NCBI GenBank assembly: GCA_004321925.1
Contig: SCQH01000034.1
Location: 1-51,369 of the forward strand
Direction of reading: 5' to 3'
DNA length: 51,369 nt
DNA from: Nitrospirota bacterium
GTDB lineage: Bacteria > Nitrospirota > Thermodesulfovibrionia > Thermodesulfovibrionales > UBA6898
The first letter of the stretch is position 1; every line of letters starts with the position of its first letter. Positions 25,613 to 33,433 of the stretch are shown here, piece after piece. The notes below the pieces were generated by a model that was not told the DNA's origin, did no database searches, and saw nothing but the letters and a program-made list of their open reading frames with translations. Both the position numbers and the translations under genes were made by a program.

Positions 25613-26666
25613 ACCAATGATCGAACTTCCCTTCACGCCCCGGCGGATCCTTATCGTCAAGCCGAGTTCACTCGGGGATGTCGTGCATAGTCTTGCGATC
25701 CTGAATGTTCTGCGCTCCTGTTTCCCTGCGGCCGGGATCGATTGGGTGATCGCAAAGGGTCTGGAGGGTCTGCTCGAAGGACATCCGATGATCCGCAGGC
25801 TTATCGTGATAGACAAGGACCGGTGGCGGGACCTCTCGAGGGCCTTCGGGACGATGAAGGAACTCAGGGAGCTGTCTGCTGCCCTGAAGGAAGGCAAATA
25901 TGACCTGGTCGTCGACCTCCAGGGCCTTTTAAGGAGCGGGATCATGACGAGGCTGACCAATGCCCCTGTCCGGGTCGGTTTTGCCGACGCCCGGGAGGGA
26001 AGCAGCAACTTTTATACGCATAAGGTGATGGGCGGAAGGCATATCCATGCGGTGGACCGATACCTGAAGATCGCCTCCTCCCTGGGCTGCGTGACCGGCC
26101 GCGTTACGTTCCCTTTCCCTGACCTTAAGGACGACCGGCAGATGGCGGATGAACTGAAGGAGAGATACGGAGCTTATGCCGTGCTCGTGCCCGGGGCCAG
26201 AAAGCCTGCAAACAGATGGCCGGCGCGCTGCTTTGGAGAACTCTCCTCCCGTCTCCCGGTGCAGACCCTGGTGGTCGGAAGCCCCGGCGACAGGGAGCTG
26301 GCAGAAGAAGTGGTCGGCCATTCCGGGGGCACGGCCCTTTCGATCGCCGGAAAGACCGACCTGAGGGGGCTGATCTCTGTGGTGAAAGAGGCCCTCTTCA
26401 TGGTGAGCAACGATACCGGACCGATGCATATAGCCGCCGCCTTCGGGGTCCCTGTCTTCGCCCTCTTTGGCCCTGCAGACCCTGTCAGGACTGGTCCTTA
26501 CGGCGCAGGGCACCATGTAATAAGGTCCGGGGCCGCGTGCGCTCCCTGCTTTAAGAGGAACTGCGAGAACCCTCATTGCATGACGGACATCCCGGTGGAC
26601 GCCGTCTATGAGCAGATCACTGAATTCATCAGATCCCGGCGGGACAGTGAAGACCGGCGTCCCTGA
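25605..26666 (+). CDS. waaC: Heptosyltransferase I (GT9)
   Basis: A 353-residue glycosyltransferase of family 9 that adds the first heptose to Kdo2-lipid A. Signature blocks: ILIVKPSSLGDVVHSLAIL at the N-terminus, the acidic DLVVDLQGLLRSG, FADAREGSSNFYTHKV with HAVDRYL, VPGARKPANRWP, and VSNDTGPMHIAAAFG with FGPADPVRTGPYG. It starts inside the last codons of the preceding fusion gene, so the two heptosyltransferases are coupled. Assignment to WaaC rather than another GT9 member rests on the SLGDVVH motif and pairing with the waaF-type gene. Confidence 0.9.
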   Translation: MAEPMIELPFTPRRILIVKPSSLGDVVHSLAILNVLRSCFPAAGIDWVIAKGLEGLLEGHPMIRRLIVIDKDRWRDLSRAFGTMKELRELSAALKEGKYDLVVDLQGLLRSGIMTRLTNAPVRVGFADAREGSSNFYTHKVMGGRHIHAVDRYLKIASSLGCVTGRVTFPFPDLKDDRQMADELKERYGAYAVLVPGARKPANRWPARCFGELSSRLPVQTLVVGSPGDRELAEEVVGHSGGTALSIAGKTDLRGLISVVKEALFMVSNDTGPMHIAAAFGVPVFALFGPADPVRTGPYGAGHHVIRSGAACAPCFKRNCENPHCMTDIPVDAVYEQITEFIRSRRDSEDRRP

Positions 26667-26705
26667 TACTCTCTTCAGGATCATCCGCAGGCAGGGGCGG
26701 GCAGC

Positions 26706-27008
26706 ATGAAACTGGGCATTCTGATCAATACGGACAGGCATCTGCAGCATGTCGTCGGGATCACAGAGGCTGCGCTTGCCAGGGGACATGAGGTGCAGAT
26801 CTTCACGATGGATGCAGGAACCAGACTCCTGAATTCACCGGAATATTCGGCCTTATGCAGGATGCAGGGTGTGACCATGAACTTCTGCTCCCTCAACGCA
26901 AAACAGGGCGGGATGCCGCTTGAAGCACTCTCTGAAGAGATCAACAGCGGGAGCCAGTATGATAATGCGGTCATGAACCATAGCGCCGACAGGGTCATTG
27001 TCCTTTGA
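26706..27008 (+). CDS. DsrE-like sulfur-relay protein
   Basis: A 100-residue protein of the DsrE/TusD fold. The N-terminus LGILINTDRHLQHVVGI and the EVQIFTMDAGTRLL strand-helix unit fit the family, and the segment VTMNFCSLNAKQGGM places a cysteine where DsrE proteins carry their persulfide-carrying Cys. It may bind or relay sulfane sulfur, together with the DsrH-like gene that follows and the YeeE/YedE and TusA-like genes 2-3 kb downstream. It sits 39 bases after waaC. Confidence 0.72.
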   Translation: MKLGILINTDRHLQHVVGITEAALARGHEVQIFTMDAGTRLLNSPEYSALCRMQGVTMNFCSLNAKQGGMPLEALSEEINSGSQYDNAVMNHSADRVIVL

Positions 27009-27027
27009 GCCCCGGGGACTGCAGACG

Positions 27028-27198
27028 GTGAAGATACTTCATATCCTCAACGACGGGCCTTCCGGGCTCTCTGACCGGATGATCCCTGTGCAGGCGCTGT
27101 CTCATGAGGTCAGGGTCATTGACCTGACGAAGATGGACTGCACCTATGACGAGCTTGTCGACCAGATCTTTGCGTCTGACCGGGTCGTCTCCTGGTGA
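27028..27198 (+). CDS. Compact DsrH/TusB-like protein
   Basis: A 56-residue protein starting at GTG 27028, 19 bases after the DsrE-like stop. Its first residues (VKILHILNDGPSG) and its last (YDELVDQIFASDRVVSW) match the two ends of DsrH/TusB proteins, which usually run to about 95 residues; the middle 35-40 residues appear to be missing. A TTG at 26998 would extend it by ten unconvincing residues. It probably pairs with the DsrE-like protein. The stop codon overlaps the start of the glycosyltransferase gene. Confidence 0.6.
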   Translation: MKILHILNDGPSGLSDRMIPVQALSHEVRVIDLTKMDCTYDELVDQIFASDRVVSW

Positions 27199-28913
27199 GC
27201 CTGCTCCCGTCCCCGGGGTCTGAACTGAAGCGGCGCCATATCCTTGTTGTCTTTGCCTGTTTTATCCTGATCTCCTGTCTGCAGTATTCATTGCGCAGCT
27301 ATGATGACAACCGGCTTACCGGCTGGGAGTCGGTCTTCAGGGCAGCCGATCCGCTCATCGTCCTGTTCCTTCTCATCCCGGGGAGCCTGGCTGCCTGGCT
27401 TTTCTCCCGGCTCCCGTGGCCCGGCAGGCATCCTGCTTTAGTCCTGTTCTGCATCTCCTATGCCGTTTCCGTCCTTTTCTGGAACGAACCGGAACTCATT
27501 CTTGATGCCTCACGGTACTTTGTCCAGGCAAAATATATGGAACTCCACGGCCCGGGATACTTCTTCAGGGAATGGGGGAGAGGGATCTTTGCCTGGACCG
27601 ACATGCCGGTCATGCCGTTCCTCTACGGGCTGCTGTTCCGCTTGTTCGGTGAAAGCAGGCTGGTCATCCAGCTGCTTACGACCTTCTTCTTCTCAATGAC
27701 CCCGGTGCTGACCTTTCTGGTCGGGAAGCGATTATGGGACAAAGAGACGGGGTTCATAGGGGGACTGCTTCTGCTGGGGATCCCCTATCTTTTTCCGCAG
27801 GTCCCCCTGATGCTTGTCGATATACCGCTGATGTTCTTTTTCCTGCTCTCTGTCTATATCTTTATTGTGGCGGTGGAGCAGGGGGGCATCATGATCGGCC
27901 TTGCATCGGTGCCGATATGCCTCACGTTCTTTGTCAAGTATTCATCAGCGCTCCTGCTGACGGAATTGCCGGTGATAGCGGGTGTTTACTTCATGCAGTC
28001 ACTCGGCAGGGAGAAAAACGCGACGATCCCCTCTCAAGCGGTCCTGATACGGGGCGCCGCAGTTATTGTGATATCCGGTCTTCTCATCGGGTTCGTTTTT
28101 ATGGCGAAGACCGATGTATTTCTGGCGCAGATAAAACTCCTGCTCGACTATCAGAAACCCGGCCTGAGCAGATGGGGCGAAAGCTTTTTTTCAACATTTC
28201 TGTTCCAGGTGCATCCTGTGCTGAGCCTTGCCGGTATTATTTCATTATGGGCGGCTTTCAGGAAACGCGACCTTAAATATATTATTGTTCTTTGGCTTCC
28301 CCTTCTTATCGCAGTTCTGCAGATCAGGCGGACACGGTACCTCATCGCCATCTTTCCTATGGTTAGTCTCATGGCTGCCTATGGACTGATGCAGATAAAG
28401 CGTGTTGACCTGAGGAGATCTATAGCGGCAGGAGTTGTAGCCTCGTCCGTCGTGCTCGCTTTCTTCGCCTATCGGCCGTTTCTGAACACCGTCAGCGTGG
28501 TTAACCTTAAAGATGCCGGGCAGTTCATCGATACCCTACGGGGAGACGCTCTCGAGGTCATTACTGCGTATGAGGGAAATCCTGAAACCAGTCCTGCCGT
28601 AGCCGTCCCGATGCTCGACCTTTTTACGGACAGGCAGATCACTTACCGGGACCTCAAGGGACCTGCATCGATCCCGCGGGATGTCGCTGTGTCGTCAATG
28701 CGGTTTACCTGGGAATACCGGAATCCCCCCTATTATGAGGCCCCCCGGAGGAGCGGTCTCCCGGGTACTGTTGTCGTGGTGATCACGGACATCAGGGGTG
28801 AACTGCCCGGGACTGTCCGTGATGCGACCAGGGGATATGCCTCGGTCCGGCTCTTTGAGGCCGACGAGCAGGAGTTTGCCTTTAAGACCTATGTCAGGGT
28901 CTATTTTAACTGA
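27195..28913 (+). CDS. GT39/ArnT-like polyprenyl-phosphate-dependent glycosyltransferase
   Basis: A 572-residue integral membrane protein with about ten to twelve helices, of the dolichyl/undecaprenyl-phosphate sugar transferase (PMT/ArnT, GT39-GT83) type. The first luminal loop has the acidic signature ELILDASRYFVQAKYM, equivalent to the catalytic Asp loop, with a conserved AWTDMPVMPFLYGL following. The soluble C-terminal part begins about residue 430. The start is GTG 27195, in a 4-base overlap with the DsrH-like gene. Given the heptosyltransferases upstream it probably modifies a surface glycan or lipid; the donor and acceptor are unknown. Confidence 0.82.
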   Translation: MSLLPSPGSELKRRHILVVFACFILISCLQYSLRSYDDNRLTGWESVFRAADPLIVLFLLIPGSLAAWLFSRLPWPGRHPALVLFCISYAVSVLFWNEPELILDASRYFVQAKYMELHGPGYFFREWGRGIFAWTDMPVMPFLYGLLFRLFGESRLVIQLLTTFFFSMTPVLTFLVGKRLWDKETGFIGGLLLLGIPYLFPQVPLMLVDIPLMFFFLLSVYIFIVAVEQGGIMIGLASVPICLTFFVKYSSALLLTELPVIAGVYFMQSLGREKNATIPSQAVLIRGAAVIVISGLLIGFVFMAKTDVFLAQIKLLLDYQKPGLSRWGESFFSTFLFQVHPVLSLAGIISLWAAFRKRDLKYIIVLWLPLLIAVLQIRRTRYLIAIFPMVSLMAAYGLMQIKRVDLRRSIAAGVVASSVVLAFFAYRPFLNTVSVVNLKDAGQFIDTLRGDALEVITAYEGNPETSPAVAVPMLDLFTDRQITYRDLKGPASIPRDVAVSSMRFTWEYRNPPYYEAPRRSGLPGTVVVVITDIRGELPGTVRDATRGYASVRLFEADEQEFAFKTYVRVYFN

Positions 28914-29005
28914 GTTGTGCTGCCGCCCTTTTAAAGCTCAATACTGGTTCTTATGATAAGGAGAACTCTCATATAAGTTTATAAACAAAATTAATAGATT
29001 CAGCG

Positions 29006-29034
29006 TTGACAAATGAAAACTCCTGTGCTAATTT
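29006..29034 (+). promoter_or_regulatory. Promoter of the YeeE/YedE gene
   Basis: TTGACA (29006-29011), 17-base spacer ending in TGC (extended -10), TAATTT (29029-29034). Predicted start near 29041, 21 bases before the ATG. The A/T-rich stretch upstream (28960-29005) could be an UP-like element. Confidence 0.65.
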
Positions 29035-29061
29035 AAACAAATTTTCCCCGGGAGGTAATGG

Positions 29062-30144
29062 ATGGAAACAGAAGCACTGCAAAGCGTATCACTGGCATTT
29101 ATTGTGTCCGGCCTGTTATGCGGAGGGCTCATGGGCCTCGTTCTTCAGCGGGGCAGATTCTGCATGAACAGCGCATTTCGGGACATCATATTCATCAAGG
29201 AGTATAATCTCTTTCAGGCCTACCTGATCGCCCTGATCGTTATGCTCATCGGTTCAAATGCCCTTGCAGACATGGGGATCATCCATCTGAAGGCTCAGAC
29301 CTTCTACCCCCTGGCGAATATTATCGGCGGATACCTTTTCGGCGTCGGCATGGTCCTTGCGGGCGGCTGCGGAAGTGGCATCGTCTATCGTGTGGGTGAG
29401 GGACAGATGGCGTCAGTTGTTGCCGTATTCGGGTTCTTCTTCGGTATCGGAGCAACAACGAACGGCATGCTGAAGCCGGCGTATGACCTGCTCAGGAGCG
29501 TCAAGGTCGCCGGCGCTGAAGGCGAGGCGTATACCCTGTATGGTTTTTTTGGTACCACACCGATGATCAAATGGGTCGTGATCGCAATTGTCTGCGCAGG
29601 ATGCTTTGCCTATGTGCTCACCGGAAAACCCTTTGCTTTCGGCAAGCAGAAGGGCTTTTTCTGGTCCGTGGCAGGTCTTCTCGTCGGCCTCACGGGTGTG
29701 CTCACCTTCTGGGCCTCGGAACACTGGGGTTCCCCCGGCTTTGCGCGGGGCATGAACTTCACAACCCCGACCGGCGAGGCCTTCTTCACCTTTCTGACCG
29801 GCGACGCGCGGTCGAAGTTCTTTCCTATGTTTGCGCTGGGGAACTACAAGGTGACGTGGGGTGAGTTCTTCATTGTCGGGGTGCCGCTTGGTGCTTATAT
29901 CAGCGCGAAGATCCTGAAGGAGTTCAAGTGGAAGATACCGCCTGCAGAGGAGATGCTGACGGTTCTGGTGGGAAGCTTCCTTATGGGTTTCAGTGCATCG
30001 GTCGCGGGAGGCTGCAACGTCGGTCAGGCCCTGACCGGCTTTACGACGCTGTCGATCGGCAGTATTGTCGCAACCATAGCCATCATACTCGGCAACTGGA
30101 CCATGGTCTACTATAAATTCATCAAACCAATGGAAGATATGTAA
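29062..30144 (+). CDS. YeeE/YedE-family thiosulfate/sulfur transporter
   Basis: A 360-residue membrane protein of the YeeE/YedE (TsuA) family, with about nine to ten helices. The three family cysteine motifs that guide thiosulfate across the membrane are visible: GRFCMNSAFRD near the N-terminus, VLAGGCGSGIVYRVGEG around residue 100, and VAGGCNVGQALTGF around residue 316. Family knowledge supports uptake of thiosulfate or a related sulfur compound. GGGAGG precedes the ATG at 29062. A strong promoter precedes it and a terminator follows at 30164. The usual TusA partner may be the unusual small protein just after that terminator. Confidence 0.93.
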   Translation: METEALQSVSLAFIVSGLLCGGLMGLVLQRGRFCMNSAFRDIIFIKEYNLFQAYLIALIVMLIGSNALADMGIIHLKAQTFYPLANIIGGYLFGVGMVLAGGCGSGIVYRVGEGQMASVVAVFGFFFGIGATTNGMLKPAYDLLRSVKVAGAEGEAYTLYGFFGTTPMIKWVVIAIVCAGCFAYVLTGKPFAFGKQKGFFWSVAGLLVGLTGVLTFWASEHWGSPGFARGMNFTTPTGEAFFTFLTGDARSKFFPMFALGNYKVTWGEFFIVGVPLGAYISAKILKEFKWKIPPAEEMLTVLVGSFLMGFSASVAGGCNVGQALTGFTTLSIGSIVATIAIILGNWTMVYYKFIKPMEDM

Positions 30145-30163
30145 GGACCTCTGTCGCACCATG

Positions 30164-30205
30164 AAAAACCTGAGGGGACGGGTGAATGTCCCCTCAGGTT
30201 TTTTT
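30164..30205 (+). terminator. Rho-independent terminator after the YeeE/YedE gene
   Basis: AACCTGAGGGGAC (30167-30179) pairs perfectly with GTCCCCTCAGGTT (30188-30200), followed by a run of T; an A run precedes the stem, so it could also work in reverse. Confidence 0.92.
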
Positions 30206-30273
30206 ATGGGTCAAGGCAGTGGATGAGTCTCCTGCCGCTGGAAAAACAGGCGGCATTATTTCTAATATAGTAC

Positions 30274-30507
30274 ATGGAACTGGATGCCCGGAACATGGAG
30301 CAGCTCGAGATCTACCGGCTGCTCAGAGAGGCCATGTCATCATGCCGCCTGCATGATGAATGTATCGATATCCTTGTCAGCGATAAGCGCCTGATGAACA
30401 GGCTCAAGTCCTTTGCTGCCATGTCCGGCTATCAGGCAGCTCATGAAGAAAAGGAGGGGTACCAGCTCCTGCATCTGACCGGCGGGTCATGCGGCTGCGG
30501 AGGGTAG
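30274..30507 (+). CDS. TusA-like small protein lacking the CPxP motif, with a C-terminal CGCGG tail
   Basis: A 77-residue protein whose predicted order (strand ELDARN, helix EIYRLLREAMS, strand CIDILVSDKRL, helix LMNRLKSFAAMSGYQ, strand YQLLHLTG) follows the TusA/SirA sulfur carrier fold. Where TusA has the active CPxP, this protein has NMEQLE, so the canonical persulfide cysteine is missing. Instead it ends in SCGCGG with two cysteines (residues 73 and 75). Position next to the YeeE/YedE transporter supports a sulfur-handling role. No ribosome site precedes the ATG; a TATAGT box lies directly upstream. Similarity is by pattern only. Confidence 0.6.
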   Translation: MELDARNMEQLEIYRLLREAMSSCRLHDECIDILVSDKRLMNRLKSFAAMSGYQAAHEEKEGYQLLHLTGGSCGCGG

Positions 30508-30547
30508 CATCCTTCGATGCAGTATATGATAGGCTAACGGACTGATC

Positions 30548-31981
30548 ATGATGAATATATCTGACGATAAAACAGCGACCATAATAATCGGCGGCGGGCT
30601 GACCGGCTTGTCCGCGGGCTGCCTGCTTTCATCTGCAGGACATCCCGTAAAGGTATTTGAGAGCGATGCTGAGGTGGGAGGTCTTTCAAAGACCATAGAC
30701 CGCGACGGCTTCCGCTTCGATCTGGGGGGCCACCGGTTCTTTTCGAAGGACGAGAGGGTCAACCGGTTCGTCCAGGACCTTTTGGGGGATGAACTCATCC
30801 CGGTCCACCGTTCCAGCAAGATTTTTATGCGCAACAGGTTCTTTGATTATCCGCTGAAACCCCTGAACGCCCTCTTCGGACTAGGGCTGATGACGACCCT
30901 CAGGGCGGTCGCCGATTACGGCGCTGAGAAGGCAAAGGGGCTGCTGCGTCAGCCATCGCAGGTCTCTCTTGAGGACTGGGTGGTCAGCAATTTCGGACGC
31001 ACCATGTTCGATATATATTTTAAGGAGTACAGCGAAAAGGTATGGGGTATAGACTGCAGCAGGATCAGCGCAGATTGGGTCGCCCAGAGGATCAGGGGAT
31101 TGTCCCTGTCGAGTGCGATTAGAAATGCCTTTTTTTCGTTCAGCGGCAGGGACCTCCCTACGCTGGCCGACCATTTTCTGTATCCGGAGACCGGCATCGG
31201 GCGGATCGCGGAAAGGCTCAGGGAAGAGATAGAAAAGAAGAGCACGGTTTCCACCGGCACTGCGGTCGAGCAGATAAACCATAACGGCCGTGAGGTCGAA
31301 AGCGTCGCCGTTGCGAACCACCTCTGGTCGGGTATCGTACAGGGGAAGGAGTTCATTTCGAGCATGCCGCTGCCGCGCCTGGTCCAGTTGCTGAACCCCC
31401 TGCCTCCGGACGACATCCTGGAGGCGGCATCGCGCCTCTCGTTCAGGGACCTTGTTGTCGTGACGATCATGGTCGACCGGCCGAGGGTGACCGACCAGAC
31501 CTGGATCTACATACCTGAAAAGAAGATACCGTTTGGCAGGATCCACGAACCGACCAACTGGAGCCGGAAGATGGCGCCTGAGGGTAAATCCCTGCTGGTC
31601 ACGGAGTTCTTCAGTTTCAAGGGAGACCGCACCTGGAACGAGACGGACGAAAGGCTCGTGGAGACGACCGTCGATCACCTTCAGAGGCTGGGCTTCATCA
31701 CGAGAAAAGACGTCCTTGACAGCGCCGTCATCCGTGCCCCGAAGGCCTATCCGCTCTTTGAGGTGGGGTACGAAGAGACCTGCAGCAGGATCTCCGGGTA
31801 CCTCTCCCGGTTCCGCAACCTCCATATCGCCGGCAGGGTGGGGATGTTCCGGTACTACAACATGGACCATGCCATCCATTCAGGTCTTTCGACGGCAGAT
31901 AGTATCCTTGCCCGCGGATCTGCCGGTGACACGGCCCGGGAGGATGAAAGGGCCCTGGCCCTTGCAGGCAATGCGCGGTGA
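30548..31981 (+). CDS. FAD-dependent NAD(P)-binding oxidoreductase (amine oxidase/UGM-like fold)
   Basis: A 477-residue flavoprotein with an N-terminal dinucleotide-binding site (TIIIGGGLTGLSAGCLL, then VFESDAEVGGLSKT) and the conserved DLGGHRFFSKDE, as seen in protoporphyrinogen-oxidase-like and UDP-galactopyranose-mutase-like proteins found in polysaccharide gene clusters. The C-terminal FAD segment reads LHIAGRVGMFRYYNMDHAI. No membrane helix. ATG ATG start; no clear ribosome site. It overlaps the radical SAM gene by 4 bases. Substrate unknown; a sugar or glycolipid is a guess from its relatives. Confidence 0.83.
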   Translation: MMNISDDKTATIIIGGGLTGLSAGCLLSSAGHPVKVFESDAEVGGLSKTIDRDGFRFDLGGHRFFSKDERVNRFVQDLLGDELIPVHRSSKIFMRNRFFDYPLKPLNALFGLGLMTTLRAVADYGAEKAKGLLRQPSQVSLEDWVVSNFGRTMFDIYFKEYSEKVWGIDCSRISADWVAQRIRGLSLSSAIRNAFFSFSGRDLPTLADHFLYPETGIGRIAERLREEIEKKSTVSTGTAVEQINHNGREVESVAVANHLWSGIVQGKEFISSMPLPRLVQLLNPLPPDDILEAASRLSFRDLVVVTIMVDRPRVTDQTWIYIPEKKIPFGRIHEPTNWSRKMAPEGKSLLVTEFFSFKGDRTWNETDERLVETTVDHLQRLGFITRKDVLDSAVIRAPKAYPLFEVGYEETCSRISGYLSRFRNLHIAGRVGMFRYYNMDHAIHSGLSTADSILARGSAGDTAREDERALALAGNAR

Positions 31982-33432
31982 GGTGCGCACTCGTCATCCC
32001 CTCGTGGGTACCTGAAGACATATTTTCGTCGAAGACCGCGGCCTCGCAGATAAACTACTGGCAACCCCTCGGCACCCTCTATGTGGCTGCGGTGCTCCAG
32101 AAGGAAGGCCATGACGTGCGGTTCATCAATGGGGCGTTTACTAGGCATCAGGACCTGCTGGAGCAGATAAAGGCCTTTCATCCGTCCTTTGTCGGGATAT
32201 ACTCGACGACCTTCGGCTGGCAGAAGGCGAAGAAGACGGCCGCAGATATACGGGCCACGATGGGCAGGGATGTTTTCATCTGTGCCGGCGGCCCGTACCC
32301 GACCGCGGTGAAGGAACGCTGCCTGCAGGACTCAGGGACAGAGTTTGACGCCGTTGTCTATGGCGAGGGGGAGTATACCACGCGCGAGATCCTCCAGCGG
32401 CTTGAAGCAGGCAGCGGTCTTGCGGGTCTGCAGGGTGTTGTCTTCAGGGACGGCGGCAGCATCGTCACCAACCCTGAAAGACCTCTCATCAATGATCTTG
32501 ACTCGCTCCCCTTTCCTGCGCGCGAACTCCTTGGCGATTCAAACCTCTACATCCCGCCCCCGGCAACATACCGGCGGAAGCCGGTTGCCGTGCTCATGAC
32601 CTCCCGGGGCTGCAACAGGCGGTGCATCTATTGCTTTCAGCTCGACAAGGAAAGAAAGAGCGGCATCAGGTTCCGGGGCGTCGACAGCGTTCTGGATGAG
32701 ATAGAGCACTGTCTCAGGCAGGGGTATCGCGAGATAAAGTTCATTGACGATACCCTGGCCGGGGATTATGACCGTGCCATGCAGATAGCCAGGGGCATTA
32801 AGGACCGCGGTCTTGATTTCAGCTGGTTTGCCTCTGCCTGCGTCAACCAGGTTGACAGGCCGCTGCTGCAGGCCTTCAGGGATGCCGGCTGCTGGGCAAT
32901 TCTATTCGGCGCTGAAAGCGGCGTGCAGAAAAATCTCAATGCCATACGAAAAGGGACCACCCTGGAGCAGATCCGCAGCGCTGTCAGGGCAGCACAGGAG
33001 GTCGGGCTCAGGGTCAGCACGCCCTTCATGTTCGGCATCCCCGGCGAGACCTATGAAGAGGGGCTCGAGACGATCAGGTTCGCCCTTGACCTGAATCCTG
33101 ATATTGCAAATTTCCATGCCATAACCCCGTTCCCCGGCACCTATCTCTATGACAACCTCGATAAATTCGGTACGGTCACCGATGAACTTTCCGACTATAC
33201 TTACCAGGGGGCGGCCTTTGTTCCGTTTACCATGACCAGGGACGAGATCCTGAAGCTTCGCCAGCTGGCCTTTAAGAGGTTCTACGGCCGGCCCTCCTTT
33301 ATCCTCAGGAGGGTCCTCGAGCTCAGGAGCCTGAACGACCTGAGGTCGGCGGCTAAAAGCGCCCGCAGCCTTCTGTGGCTCTTTGCGAAAGATAATCTCT
33401 TCAGCCGCATGAAGCAGGGACCTGTTTCCTGA
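31978..33432 (+). CDS. B12-binding-domain radical SAM protein
   Basis: A 484-residue enzyme. The N-terminal half is a cobalamin-binding-type Rossmann domain (QPLGTLYVAAVLQKEGHDV, FVGIYSTTFGW, VICAGGP...), although the usual DxHxxG lower-ligand motif is not evident. The radical SAM core carries the [4Fe-4S] motif CNRRCIYC (about residues 211-218), with SRGCN preceding, and FIDDTLAGD and GAESG downstream. Such proteins methylate or rearrange unactivated carbon in lipids, cofactors and natural products. The start is GTG 31978 overlapping the FAD enzyme, so the two should act together. Confidence 0.88.
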   Translation: MRCALVIPSWVPEDIFSSKTAASQINYWQPLGTLYVAAVLQKEGHDVRFINGAFTRHQDLLEQIKAFHPSFVGIYSTTFGWQKAKKTAADIRATMGRDVFICAGGPYPTAVKERCLQDSGTEFDAVVYGEGEYTTREILQRLEAGSGLAGLQGVVFRDGGSIVTNPERPLINDLDSLPFPARELLGDSNLYIPPPATYRRKPVAVLMTSRGCNRRCIYCFQLDKERKSGIRFRGVDSVLDEIEHCLRQGYREIKFIDDTLAGDYDRAMQIARGIKDRGLDFSWFASACVNQVDRPLLQAFRDAGCWAILFGAESGVQKNLNAIRKGTTLEQIRSAVRAAQEVGLRVSTPFMFGIPGETYEEGLETIRFALDLNPDIANFHAITPFPGTYLYDNLDKFGTVTDELSDYTYQGAAFVPFTMTRDEILKLRQLAFKRFYGRPSFILRRVLELRSLNDLRSAAKSARSLLWLFAKDNLFSRMKQGPVS

Positions 33433-33433
33433 T

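Noticed and set aside
28940-28970. GTTCT...AGAAC hairpin after the glycosyltransferase gene as a terminator
   Set aside because: Only five base pairs with a bulge and no T tract after it; too weak to call.
29020-29061. Riboswitch before the YeeE/YedE gene
   Set aside because: The predicted leader is only about 20 bases, too short for any known riboswitch.
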